NCBI GenBank assembly: GCA_030634505.1
Contig: DAOWAQ010000009.1
Span: forward strand, 1 to 19,203
Reading direction: 5' to 3'
DNA: 19,203 nucleotides
DNA from: Calditrichia bacterium
GTDB taxonomy: Bacteria; Calditrichota; Calditrichia; JAJRVZ01
In this document: piece after piece, positions 7,611 to 14,931 of the stretch
Position numbering within the stretch: the first letter of the stretch is position 1
Layout of the letters: every line of letters starts with the position of its first letter
Translations under genes and position numbers: made by a program
The notes under the pieces: model-generated
Told to the model about the DNA's origin: nothing
What the model saw: only the letters and a program-made list of their open reading frames with translations
The model's database searches: none

Positions 7611-9465
7611 TTGAGTTATATTTTTCTCTTTCCAAATAAATCATTAAAACCGATATATCTGCCGGACTTACGCCTGAAATTCTCGAAGCTTGTCCGAGGC
7701 TTTCCGGTTGAATTTGATTCAACTTATCTCTTGCTTCAAGAGAAAGTGCATTTATGGCTTTGTAATTTATGTGTTTGGATATTATGCGGTTTTCATTTTC
7801 TTTGAATTTATTTATTAATTCTAAATTCCTTTTTAAATAACCCTCGTATTTTATATTATATTCTACTTCCTTTATGGCGTCAAGCGGATAATCATCGTTC
7901 TGTGTAACTTTTAATAATTCTGCAAGGTTTACTTCCGGTCTTTTGATTATTGCGTCCAATCGCTGTGGTTGCTCAATTTTTGAACTGATTTCATCATATA
8001 TTTCGTTAAATTTTCGAGCAGAGATATTATTAACTTTAACATGTTTATTGAGACTGTTTACGGCCTGTTTTTTTTCGTTAACCCGCCGAATGTCTTCTTT
8101 CAATAATAGCCCATATTTCTTTGCATGTTCAAATAGTCGGATGTCGGCATTGTCTTGTCTTAAAAACAACCTGAACTCAGCCCTGGAAGTAAACATTCTA
8201 TATGGCTCTAGGGTGCTTTTGTTTATTAGGTCGTCAATTAGTACGCCTATGTATGCTTCTGATCTTTTTAATCTGAATCCTTTTAATTTATTGATTTTTG
8301 CTGCTGCATTTATTCCTGAGATCAATCCCTGCGCGGCAGCTTCTTCATACCCGGAAGTTCCATTGATTTGACCGGCAAAAAACAATCCTATTATTTTTTT
8401 TGTTTCAAGTGAGTAGAATAATTGATATGGTGGAAAAAAGTCATATTCGACGGCATAGCCCAGTCGGACGATTTCAGCTTTTGCCAGTCCGGGAATAGTT
8501 TTAATCGCCCGAACCTGAATATCTTCAGGAAGGCTGGTGGAAAAACCATTTAAGTAAATTTCCCTGTTTTCATACCCCTCCGGTTCTAAAAATAATTGAT
8601 GCCTTTCCCTATCAGAAAAACGGTTTATTTTATCTTCTATTGAAGGACAATATCTCGGTCCAATAGATTTTATGCGTCCAGTAAACATGGGTGATTGCTG
8701 AAAACCTTCTTGAAGGATTTCGTGAGTTTTATTATTTGTATGTCCGATGTAACATGGAATTGGTTTGTTTTCTATTGATTCTGTTGAAAAAGAAAAAGGC
8801 GTCGGGGGATTGTCGGGTAATTGTTCTTCTAAAACCGCAAAATCGATTGTGTTTTTATCTAATCTTGGCGGAGTGCCCGTTTTTAATCTTCCGGCTTTAA
8901 ATCCTTGATCCACGAGGCTTTCAGTTATTCCGGTCGCTGTCTTATCTCCAGCTCTTCCTGATTTTATACTTTTTAGCCCTATATGGATTAATCCATTTAG
9001 AAATGTGCCCGTGGTTAAAATCACAGATTTTGAATAAATCGGACCGCTATCTTCAAGGGTTACGCCAGAAACCTTCTTGCTATTTACAATTATACCATTA
9101 ACAGAACCCCTTATAAGGGCCAGGTTTGAGATATTTTCCAATCTGTTTTTTGCAACGACAGCATAGAGTTGGCGATCCGCCTGTGCCCTTGGAGACCAAA
9201 CCGCAGGACCTTTGGACTTGTTAAGCATTTTAAAATGTATTCCGGATTCATCAATAATTTTTCCCATTTCTCCGCCAAGAGCATCTATTTCTTTTACAAG
9301 TTGCCCCTTAGCCAAACCACCAATAGCCGGATTACAGGACATCAGGCCAATTTTGTTTAAGTTCATTGTTATCAATGCTACGCGGCACCCCATTCTTGCT
9401 GCTGCAGAAGCAGCTTCAATGCCTGCGTGCCCCCCTCCAACAACAATTATATCAAAATCAGTCAT
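7591..9465 (-). CDS. mnmG: tRNA uridine-5-carboxymethylaminomethyl modification enzyme, FAD subunit
   Basis: MnmG (GidA) works with MnmE to install the cmnm5 group on U34 of certain tRNAs, using FAD, NADH and methylene-tetrahydrofolate. The FAD-binding motif G-G-G-H-A-G lies at 10-15 of the chosen start. Also seen are S-C-N-P-A-I-G-G-L-A-K-G, the G-T-F-L-N-G-L-I-H-I-G region, S-G-R-A-G-D, and the C-terminal tRNA-binding end I-S-G-V-S-P-A-D-I. I start it at the ATG at 9463-9465 (624 aa). The frame extends 11 codons further to a TTG at 9498, but that would translate through parS and overlap mnmE, and family members begin close to the FAD motif. The last five residues V-P-R-E-T are parS read in frame, directly followed by the TGA. 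Confidence 0.95.
   Translation of the reverse strand: MTDFDIIVVGGGHAGIEAASAAARMGCRVALITMNLNKIGLMSCNPAIGGLAKGQLVKEIDALGGEMGKIIDESGIHFKMLNKSKGPAVWSPRAQADRQLYAVVAKNRLENISNLALIRGSVNGIIVNSKKVSGVTLEDSGPIYSKSVILTTGTFLNGLIHIGLKSIKSGRAGDKTATGITESLVDQGFKAGRLKTGTPPRLDKNTIDFAVLEEQLPDNPPTPFSFSTESIENKPIPCYIGHTNNKTHEILQEGFQQSPMFTGRIKSIGPRYCPSIEDKINRFSDRERHQLFLEPEGYENREIYLNGFSTSLPEDIQVRAIKTIPGLAKAEIVRLGYAVEYDFFPPYQLFYSLETKKIIGLFFAGQINGTSGYEEAAAQGLISGINAAAKINKLKGFRLKRSEAYIGVLIDDLINKSTLEPYRMFTSRAEFRLFLRQDNADIRLFEHAKKYGLLLKEDIRRVNEKKQAVNSLNKHVKVNNISARKFNEIYDEISSKIEQPQRLDAIIKRPEVNLAELLKVTQNDDYPLDAIKEVEYNIKYEGYLKRNLELINKFKENENRIISKHINYKAINALSLEARDKLNQIQPESLGQASRISGVSPADISVLMIYLEREKYNSNVPRET
7594..7609 (-). other. 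parS site 1 (ParB-binding centromere-like site)
   Basis: The minus strand reads TGTTCCACGTGAAACC, one base from TGTTCCACGTGAAACA, a known form of the parS consensus TGTTNCACGTGAAACA, with the intact CACGTG core. It begins at the second base of the rsmG ATG and ends directly against the mnmG TGA (7591-7593). It lies about 6 kb from the putative origin, as expected for parS. It is in the same orientation as site 2, 1,878 bp away. Sequence match seen directly; ParB binding is inferred. parA and parB are not in this window. Confidence 0.88.
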
Positions 9466-9471
9466 AATGTT

Positions 9472-9487
9472 TGTTTCACGTGGAACT
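9472..9487 (-). other. parS site 2 (ParB-binding centromere-like site)
   Basis: The minus strand reads AGTTCCACGTGAAACA, one base from the consensus form TGTTCCACGTGAAACA. It starts at the base next to the mnmE TAG (9488-9490) and ends 6 nt before the mnmG ATG (9465), so it makes up 16 of the 22 intergenic bases. Two near-consensus 16-mers in 2 kb near an origin are very unlikely by chance in AT-rich DNA. Confidence 0.88.
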
Positions 9488-10867
9488 CTATTTGCCAATA
9501 CAAAATCCCGAAAAAATATTATTTAAAATATCTTCTGTAGCTGTTTCGCCGGTAATTAAGCCCAATTCATTTAACGCATTTCTAAGATCAACCACAACAA
9601 ATTCATTTCCGGCACCATCATTCAAGGAAATCTTTGCTTCTGATAGAGATCGAAAGGTGCTTTTCAGGGATTCAATTTGCCTGGTATTTGTAATAATAAT
9701 TTCTTCGCCCAAGTGTTCATATTTTAAATTTATGGTTTTAGCAATCATTTCCTTCAGTTCTTCTAAACCATTTCCGGTTTTCGCTGAAATATTTATGGTG
9801 GGAAGGTTAAATGAATTTACCTTTGCCCTTGTTTCATTTTTAAAGCATAAATCTGTTTTGTTTCCGACTACAAGAATATCTTTATTGTAATAATTTTTTA
9901 ATGTATTATAGATTTCCGCATCTTGTTCATTTATACTTTTTGAAATGTCAATTATCCACAAAACGATGTCTGCTCTTTCAACTCGATTCCATGTTCTTTG
10001 TATTCCTTTTTTCTCAACATGATTTTTGCTGAAGCGTATTCCCGCAGTATCACTTATTTTTAAAAGCATATTCTTTAACGTAAGGTTTTCTTCAATAGTA
10101 TCTCTGGTCGTTCCGGGAAGATTGGTTACTATCGCCCTTTCTTCTCCGAGCAAAGAATTTAATAGCTCTGATTTCCCGGCGTTGGGTTTGCCTATTATTG
10201 CTATTTCAAGCGCTCCTGATAAATATTTTGCTTTATTAAAACTATTTAACAATTGTTCGATATTGATTTTCGATGCTTCTATTTTTTCTAAAACTTCCTC
10301 TTTTGGAATCACCTCTAAGTCTTCTTCTGAAAAATCTAAATCCAATTCCATAAATGATATTAAATCAATTAGATCTTTTTTAATTGATTTTACCTTTTTC
10401 GACAAACTGCCCTCGAGTTGCATTATAGAATTTCTGGTTGCCAGGCGTGATTTAGAAGATATAACGTTTGATATTGCCTCTGCCTGAGAAAGATCAATTT
10501 TATGATTAAGATATGCTCTTAACGTAAATTCGCCGGGATCAGCTATTCTAGCTCCATTGTCTAACAATACTGATACAATATCTTCAACAATAAAATGATT
10601 AGAATGACAAGAAATCTCTACCGCATTTTCCCCGGTATATGAATTCGGTGATTTAAAAACTGACACCAATGCCTGATCAATTTCTTTTTCTTTATCTTTA
10701 AGCCTTCCGAAATGAATTGTGTTTCCATCTGCTTTTTCCAGATTTTTTCCGATAAACACTTTGTTAACAATAGAAATTGAATCTTTACCACTCACGCGCA
10801 CGACCGCAATGCTACCAGCTCCTATTGCTGTAGCCAGTGCTACTATTGTATTTGTTTTCTTTATCAT
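9488..10867 (-). CDS. mnmE: tRNA modification GTPase MnmE
   Basis: MnmE (TrmE) is the GTPase partner of MnmG in U34 modification of tRNA. The 459-aa protein has the N-terminal formyl-tetrahydrofolate-binding domain (I-V-A-L-A-T-A-I-G-A-G-S-I at 8-20) and a helical domain. The inserted G domain carries G1 G226-K-P-N-A-G-K-S, G2 T-T-R-D at 253-256, G3 D273-T-A-G and G4 N336-K-T-D. The C-terminus ends F-C456-I-G-K, the conserved Cys motif of the family. The ATG at 10867 aligns with family starts. Only 9 nt separate it from a terminator hairpin and there is no Shine-Dalgarno. It is followed by parS and then mnmG. Confidence 0.95.
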   Translation of the reverse strand: MIKKTNTIVALATAIGAGSIAVVRVSGKDSISIVNKVFIGKNLEKADGNTIHFGRLKDKEKEIDQALVSVFKSPNSYTGENAVEISCHSNHFIVEDIVSVLLDNGARIADPGEFTLRAYLNHKIDLSQAEAISNVISSKSRLATRNSIMQLEGSLSKKVKSIKKDLIDLISFMELDLDFSEEDLEVIPKEEVLEKIEASKINIEQLLNSFNKAKYLSGALEIAIIGKPNAGKSELLNSLLGEERAIVTNLPGTTRDTIEENLTLKNMLLKISDTAGIRFSKNHVEKKGIQRTWNRVERADIVLWIIDISKSINEQDAEIYNTLKNYYNKDILVVGNKTDLCFKNETRAKVNSFNLPTINISAKTGNGLEELKEMIAKTINLKYEHLGEEIIITNTRQIESLKSTFRSLSEAKISLNDGAGNEFVVVDLRNALNELGLITGETATEDILNNIFSGFCIGK

Positions 10868-10876
10868 TTTGGGTAT

Positions 10877-10900
10877 AAAAAAAGCCCCTTCGGGGGCTTC
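10877..10900 (-). terminator. Rho-independent terminator after yidC
   Basis: Reading the minus strand, a 7-bp G/C-rich stem (AAGCCCC, 10899-10893, pairs with GGGGCTT, 10888-10882) closes a CGAA tetraloop and runs into seven T residues (10883-10877). It lies 18 nt past the yidC stop and only 9 nt before the mnmE ATG. The plus-strand version lacks an immediate T run, so it is oriented for leftward transcription. Confidence 0.85.
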
Positions 10901-10918
10901 ATATTTAATATTACTTTT

Positions 10919-12703
10919 TTATTTTTTCTTCCCTGTTTTAACGGGTACTGCTTTTTTCTCAGCTGGTTTTAGAGGTCCGCCTCCGTCTATAAATTTTTGT
11001 TGAATAATTGTCAAGACATTAAACATAGTATAATACAAATTTAAGCCCGATGGAAACTGGTTGAAAAGTAAAAGCAGAAATAAGGGCATTATATAAATCA
11101 TTGCTTTTTGTTTGGGGTCCTGCATCGTCATTTTAGATTGAAAGATCATTGATACAGCCATAAGTATTGGAAGAAGATTAAATTGGTCTCCGTACATAGG
11201 CAATGAAAATGGTAATGTTGCTAAAGTGTCTCCACGTGATAAATCATCAATCCACCCTGGTATAAAAACAGCGCCCCTTAATTGGATTGTAGATCTAAAA
11301 ACAATAAATAACGCTCCAAGTAGGGGTAATTGTAAAAGGACCGGTACACAACCGCCCAGAGGATTAATCTTGTGTTCCTTGTAAAGTTTCATTGTTTCTT
11401 TTTGATACCTTTGGGAATCTCCCTTATACTTCTCTTTTAATTCTGCCATTAAGGGTTGAAGTTTGCTCATCTCTTTCATTGAGCGATAACTTTTTTTGGT
11501 AAGAGGATATACCACAATTTTAACAAGTATGGAGAAAAGAATAATAATCACACCATAATTAGGTATAAAAGTTTTAAAGAAATTGAAGATAGAAAGAAGT
11601 AGTAAGCTTATTACCCTGAAAGTTCTTTCATACCAGCCGTGATTCATTATAAGCTCATCAAGATCATTATTATATTCTGATAGAACTGAATAATCCATTG
11701 GTCCCATGTAAATTTGATAACCATGGTTCATTTCATTTTCTACTGCTTCTGCATTAATGAATGTGTTGTATTTCCTTAAGATCGTCTTTTCTGAATTTAT
11801 GCCTTCCCCTGAATAAGAGACGCCGGTAGTTTTAACTTTCCGGGGAACTACGGCTGCAAGAAAATATTTCATCCTTAAGGCAATCCAATCTATATTACCA
11901 TTATAATTCTTTGAATCTGCTTCGCCTTCACTATCAATTTCGTATGATTCAAATTCCCCTCCCATGTTGGCATAAGCTTCGCTGTATGTATAATCTTCAA
12001 CGATATTTAATTCATTAGAAGGTAATCCGCCATACCATCCAAATTGATATTCATTGTTTAATAACAGATTTTGGGCATTTGAAATTTTAATATGAAGGTC
12101 AACATGATACGCATCGCCATAAAAAGTATATATTTTTTCTATCGTAGATTCTTTTATTTTGAAATAAAAACGTAATGATATTTTGTCCTCTTGAGCTAAA
12201 ATATATTTCTGATTTGAAATTTCAACATTAAAATTGTACTGATTAACATCAACAAAACTTCCTTCTTCTGATTGAAAAGAAAGTTTTAATCCATTATTAA
12301 ATTCTTCATTAATTATTGATACCTTTTTATCTTCCCAGGTATCATATTCCATTAATTTCCAGTTTATAAAATTACCACCTCCCATGCTGCTAATTTTTGC
12401 TTCAATAAGTGGTGTAATTATTTGAATTATTTTTTCCGTGTCAGATTCAGAAGTTATAAACGTAGGCTTGTCTACTATTTTTGATTCCACTGAAAATTGA
12501 GGTTTTCCAATCTTTTTTTCGGGCAATGCTGTTTCAGATTGTAAAATATCCCCGGAACGTTTATCCATTCCTTCATCACTTTTATCGAGATAACTTTCAA
12601 CAGGCGCAGGAGATTCTTTGTCTCCAACCAAATCATAATATGTTGGGAGCAAAAGTATGATTACCGTAATTAAAACAATTGCTAAAACTGATTTTCTATC
12701 CAT
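10919..12703 (-). CDS. yidC: Membrane protein insertase YidC
   Basis: YidC inserts and folds inner-membrane proteins, alone or with the Sec translocon. The 594-aa form has the Gram-negative layout: an N-terminal membrane anchor (about 6-23), an acidic linker, and a large periplasmic beta domain (about 90-360). The conserved insertase core begins near 365, with hydrophobic segments around 383-401, 452-470, 508-521 and 535-549. Motifs include V-V-Y-P-L-T-K-K-S at 397-405, the cytoplasmic helical hairpin 406-447, N-P-L-G-G-C at 447-452 and S-G-L-N-L-Y-Y at 552-558. The basic end K-K-K may contact ribosomes. It sits 28 nt after yidD in the rpmH operon. Confidence 0.95.
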   Translation of the reverse strand: MDRKSVLAIVLITVIILLLPTYYDLVGDKESPAPVESYLDKSDEGMDKRSGDILQSETALPEKKIGKPQFSVESKIVDKPTFITSESDTEKIIQIITPLIEAKISSMGGGNFINWKLMEYDTWEDKKVSIINEEFNNGLKLSFQSEEGSFVDVNQYNFNVEISNQKYILAQEDKISLRFYFKIKESTIEKIYTFYGDAYHVDLHIKISNAQNLLLNNEYQFGWYGGLPSNELNIVEDYTYSEAYANMGGEFESYEIDSEGEADSKNYNGNIDWIALRMKYFLAAVVPRKVKTTGVSYSGEGINSEKTILRKYNTFINAEAVENEMNHGYQIYMGPMDYSVLSEYNNDLDELIMNHGWYERTFRVISLLLLSIFNFFKTFIPNYGVIIILFSILVKIVVYPLTKKSYRSMKEMSKLQPLMAELKEKYKGDSQRYQKETMKLYKEHKINPLGGCVPVLLQLPLLGALFIVFRSTIQLRGAVFIPGWIDDLSRGDTLATLPFSLPMYGDQFNLLPILMAVSMIFQSKMTMQDPKQKAMIYIMPLFLLLLFNQFPSGLNLYYTMFNVLTIIQQKFIDGGGPLKPAEKKAVPVKTGKKK

Positions 12704-12731
12704 TTTTTGTTTTCTGTTTAATAATACATTT

Positions 12732-12941
12732 TTATTTTACTGGATCAAACCCACCCCCATGAAATGGATGGCATTTACTTATTCTAACTATTGATTGATA
12801 TAATCCTTTGATAATTCCATGCCGAAGAATTGATTCATATGAATATTCCGAACATGTTGGGTAAAATCGGCAATGTGGCCCTAAATATGGAGATATTCCT
12901 TTTTGATAGAATCGAATTAAATATAAAAATAATATTTTCAT
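12732..12941 (-). CDS. yidD: Membrane protein insertion efficiency factor YidD
   Basis: YidD is a small protein that assists YidC-dependent membrane insertion. All hallmarks are present in 69 aa: I-R-F-Y-Q-K-G-I-S-P at 9-18, C24-R-F-Y-P-T-C30-S-E-Y, and the terminal K-C57-H-P-F-H-G-G-G-F-D-P-V. Its ATG overlaps the rnpA stop as ATGA, so its translation should be coupled to rnpA. That makes the frameshift in rnpA potentially relevant to yidD expression as well. Confidence 0.95.
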   Translation of the reverse strand: MKILFLYLIRFYQKGISPYLGPHCRFYPTCSEYSYESILRHGIIKGLYQSIVRISKCHPFHGGGFDPVK

Positions 12942-13275
12942 AAAAATTTTAAATTCTTTTTAAAATCAGCATCAATATCTTTATAATTTAAATTACCTTT
13001 AAAATTATAGAGAAAAATTATCATGTTAAATTTATTAAACTTCTTTATATTTTTTCTTATAAATTCTCTAACAATTCTTTTTGAATAATTTCTTTTTACT
13101 GCATTGCCTACATTTTTTTTAATTATCACAGCGTAATTTGAACAATTTTCCTTTTCATTATTATCGAAAAAAAAATACCATAATTTGTAACAATAGAATT
13201 TTTTTTATCTATAACTGTCCTGATCGTTCTATTGTTTCTTATCGTTTTTAATTTAGACTGACTTGTTATATTCAT
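12938..13275 (-). CDS. rnpA: Ribonuclease P protein component, interrupted by a frameshift
   Basis: RnpA is the protein subunit of RNase P, which matures tRNA 5' ends. The conserved RNR region I-K-K-N-V-G-N-A-V-K-R-N-Y-S-K-R-I-V-R-E is in one frame, which extends back to codons lacking a start. The N-terminal part (M-N-I-T-S-Q-S-K-L-K-T-I-R, ATG at 13273-13275) is in the adjacent frame and would stop at 13126-13128. The frames join at a run of nine T on the coding strand near 13167-13175. A -1 shift, or one extra T, gives a continuous 112-aa protein, the normal RnpA length. The gene overlaps the rpmH end by 23 nt and yidD by 4 nt. A short product from the internal GTG at 13129 (63 aa) would lack the N-terminal half. 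Whether this is an error in the read, a mutation, or functional slippage cannot be told from sequence alone. Confidence 0.85.
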
Positions 13276-13411
13276 CACTTACGGTTAATTTTTTTCTGCC
13301 TTTTAGTCTTCTTCTGGCCATTATTTTTCTACCATTTTTAGAACTATTTCTTAATCTAAATCCGTGTTTATTTTTTCTTTTTCTATTGCTTGGTTGAAAA
13401 GTTCTTTTCAT
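13253..13411 (-). CDS. rpmH: Large ribosomal subunit protein bL34
   Basis: A 52-aa, very basic protein: M-K-R-T-F-Q-P-S-N-R-K-R-K-N-K-H-G-F-R at the N-terminus, then G-R-K-I-M-A-R-R-R-L-K-G-R-K-K-L. This is the unmistakable L34 pattern. Bacterial L34 is usually 44-50 aa, so it is slightly long; the extra C-terminal residues (about V-S-D-E-Y-N-K-S-V) are encoded in the stretch that overlaps the start of rnpA. A strong AAGGAG lies upstream (13424-13429) and a good promoter further up. It is the first gene of the leftward operon and marks one edge of the origin-like gap. Confidence 0.97.
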   Translation of the reverse strand: MKRTFQPSNRKRKNKHGFRLRNSSKNGRKIMARRRLKGRKKLTVSDEYNKSV

Positions 13412-13460
13412 TATATAACCCTCTCCTTAATAATATCATTTTATATTTGGGAAATCTGCA

Positions 13461-13489
13461 ATTTTACAACCATTATTTTCGATAGTCAA
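13461..13489 (-). promoter_or_regulatory. Predicted sigma70-type promoter for the rpmH operon
   Basis: On the minus strand TTGACT (13489-13484, 5 of 6) is followed by exactly 17 bp and TAAAAT (13466-13461, 5 of 6). The predicted start is near 13454, giving a leader of about 43 nt that contains AAGGAG. This is the best promoter match in the origin-like gap. Confidence 0.6.
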
Positions 13490-13510
13490 TTATTTTTAGT
13501 TCTAATCTTC

Positions 13511-13541
13511 TGTTAATAAGATTGTTAATAACTGTTGATTA
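13511..13541 (+). repeat. Three tandem degenerate DnaA-box-like 9-mers
   Basis: TGTTAATAA occurs at 13511-13519 and again at 13523-13531, followed by TGTTGATTA at 13533-13541. Spacing is 12 and 10 nt, about one helical turn, so all would face the same side of DNA. TGTTAATAA is the complement of TTATTAACA, one base from the DnaA-box consensus TTATNCACA. A further TGTTAAATA lies at 13565-13573. Low base complexity makes chance recurrence possible. Confidence 0.4.
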
Positions 13542-13757
13542 TCTTATATATTTATTTAATTAATTGTTAAATACTTTTTTTTTAACAGATAAATATTAAT
13601 TTTTTTTATTTTACTAACTCTAATTTACATTCTATTAACAAGGTCAAAACTTAAAATATTTATATTATATCTACATTTATATTAATTACTAACAAACTAA
13701 CAGATACTATTACTACAACTATATAAATTTACATATATTTATCTTAGTATTTATCAC

Positions 13758-13786
13758 TTGAAAAACTGTTTAAATTTAAGTAATTT
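13758..13786 (+). promoter_or_regulatory. Weak candidate promoter for dnaN
   Basis: TTGAAA (13758-13763) is followed by 17 bp and TAATTT (13781-13786), a poor -10 match. It is the only TTGA-type element with correct spacing close to dnaN that I found. The strong GGAGG (13806-13810) follows before the ATG. Tentative. Confidence 0.25.
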
Positions 13787-13814
13787 TACGTCTTATCTTA
13801 TGTATGGAGGAAAA

Positions 13815-14930
13815 ATGAATTTTACGGTTTCAAGAAATGAATTGTATAAAGCTTTACAAAAAATTATTAATGTAATTCCAAGTAAATCTACCATTGAAAT
13901 TTTATATAATGTATTATTAATTGCTGAAGAATCAAAGTTAAAAATAATTGCAACAGATTTAGAAATAACACAAATCGCCTGGTGCAAATGTAAAATAAAT
14001 GAAACAGGATCCGTTGCATTACCTGGAAAATTGCTGTCAGATATTTTACGGGAAATGACTGATACAGATCTAGATTTTTCTGTAAATTCAAATTTAAAAA
14101 TAGATATAAAATCAAATTTTGGAGAATATAAACTCTCAGGGCAAAACAAGAATGATTTTCCTAATATTCCTGTTATTGAACAAGAGCAAAATATATCGAT
14201 TAAAAATAAAAGTTTTAAAAGAATGATAGAAAAAACACTTTTTGCTTGTTCAACAGATAATCTTCGTCCTGCTTTAACAGGAGTATTTTGTCAGATTTTT
14301 AATGATCAAATTAGAATGGTTTCAACAGATGGACATAGACTTGTAAAAGTTATTAATACTGAATTTAAATCTCCAGATTTTCAAAGAGACGTTATAATAC
14401 CAACCAGAGCTTTGAATTTTGTTGCCAGAAATCTAGAAGAGAGTGGTGAACAAAAAATTACATTAGGTCAAAATCATGTATTATTCACATTTGAAAATAC
14501 CATGATTTATTCTCGAATAATAGGTGAACCATATCCCGACTATGACAGAGTTATTCCAGTAGATAATAGTAAAGAATTGTTAATTGACAGAGATGTTCTA
14601 ATGTCTTCAATAAAAAGAGTTTCGCTTTTTTCTAATCCATTAAGTTCTCAAATAAAAATAAATATTTCTGAAAACAAATTAAACATATATGCCCAAGATG
14701 TTGATTTTGGCGGTGAAGCACAGGAAACGGTAGATTGTCAATATTCATCACCAGAAATCGAACTTGCATATAACGCTCATTATCTTTTAGATATTATGAG
14801 ACATGTTGATACTGAAAAAGTGAAAATATTAATAGAAAATCCAGACGGAGCTGGATTAATTTATCCCAGTGATCAAATTAAGAATGAAGAATTACTTATG
14901 CTAATTATGCCAGTAAGATTAAGCGGATGA
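13815..14930 (+). CDS. dnaN: DNA polymerase III subunit beta (sliding clamp)
   Basis: DnaN forms the ring-shaped dimer that holds the replicative polymerase on DNA. From the ATG at 13815 the protein is 371 aa, the family norm. Recognisable elements are the M-N-F-T-V-S-R-N-E-L start, A-T-D-L-E-I-T in domain 1, R-P-A-L-T-G-V-F and S-T-D-G-H-R-L in domain 2, and the C-terminal M-P-V-R-L-S-G. The frame runs 19 codons further upstream to a TTG at 13758. I chose 13815 because it is preceded by GGAGG at 5-nt spacing and matches the normal N-terminus. It is the first gene of the rightward replication operon, one nt from recF. dnaA, normally just upstream, is missing here. Confidence 0.97.
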   Translation: MNFTVSRNELYKALQKIINVIPSKSTIEILYNVLLIAEESKLKIIATDLEITQIAWCKCKINETGSVALPGKLLSDILREMTDTDLDFSVNSNLKIDIKSNFGEYKLSGQNKNDFPNIPVIEQEQNISIKNKSFKRMIEKTLFACSTDNLRPALTGVFCQIFNDQIRMVSTDGHRLVKVINTEFKSPDFQRDVIIPTRALNFVARNLEESGEQKITLGQNHVLFTFENTMIYSRIIGEPYPDYDRVIPVDNSKELLIDRDVLMSSIKRVSLFSNPLSSQIKINISENKLNIYAQDVDFGGEAQETVDCQYSSPEIELAYNAHYLLDIMRHVDTEKVKILIENPDGAGLIYPSDQIKNEELLMLIMPVRLSG

Positions 14931-14931
14931 G

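Larger units (their letters stand above)
13412..13814. other. Origin-like AT-rich gap between rpmH and dnaN (candidate oriC)
   Basis: This 403-bp gap is the only long non-coding stretch and the point where gene orientation switches from all-minus to all-plus. It is extremely AT-rich, especially 13541-13630, which includes runs of T and could serve as a DNA-unwinding element. No perfect TTATNCACA DnaA box is present. Instead degenerate TGTTAA-type elements lie on the left and TTAACA/CTAACA on the right. The rpmH promoter lies in its left part. Origin function is inferred from gene context (rpmH, rnpA, dnaN, recF, gyrB, parS); it is not shown by consensus boxes. Confidence 0.55.

Noticed and set aside
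7943..8371. 142-codon plus-strand open frame inside mnmG
   Set aside because: Antisense to a well-conserved mnmG region; no recognisable domain or Shine-Dalgarno. The same applies to 10026-10487 in mnmE and 6209-6649 in murQ.
9466..9498. Extended mnmG start at TTG 9498 (adds residues including V-P-R-E-T)
   Set aside because: It would read through parS and overlap mnmE; the ATG at 9465 fits the usual distance to the FAD motif.
11233..11238. Third CACGTG core, in yidC
   Set aside because: Flanks (GTCTC on the left, ATAAA on the right) do not match parS arms; treated as chance within coding sequence.
13758..13814. Upstream extension of dnaN from a TTG at 13758
   Set aside because: The ATG at 13815 has an ideal GGAGG and matches the family N-terminus; the extra 19 residues look unconstrained.
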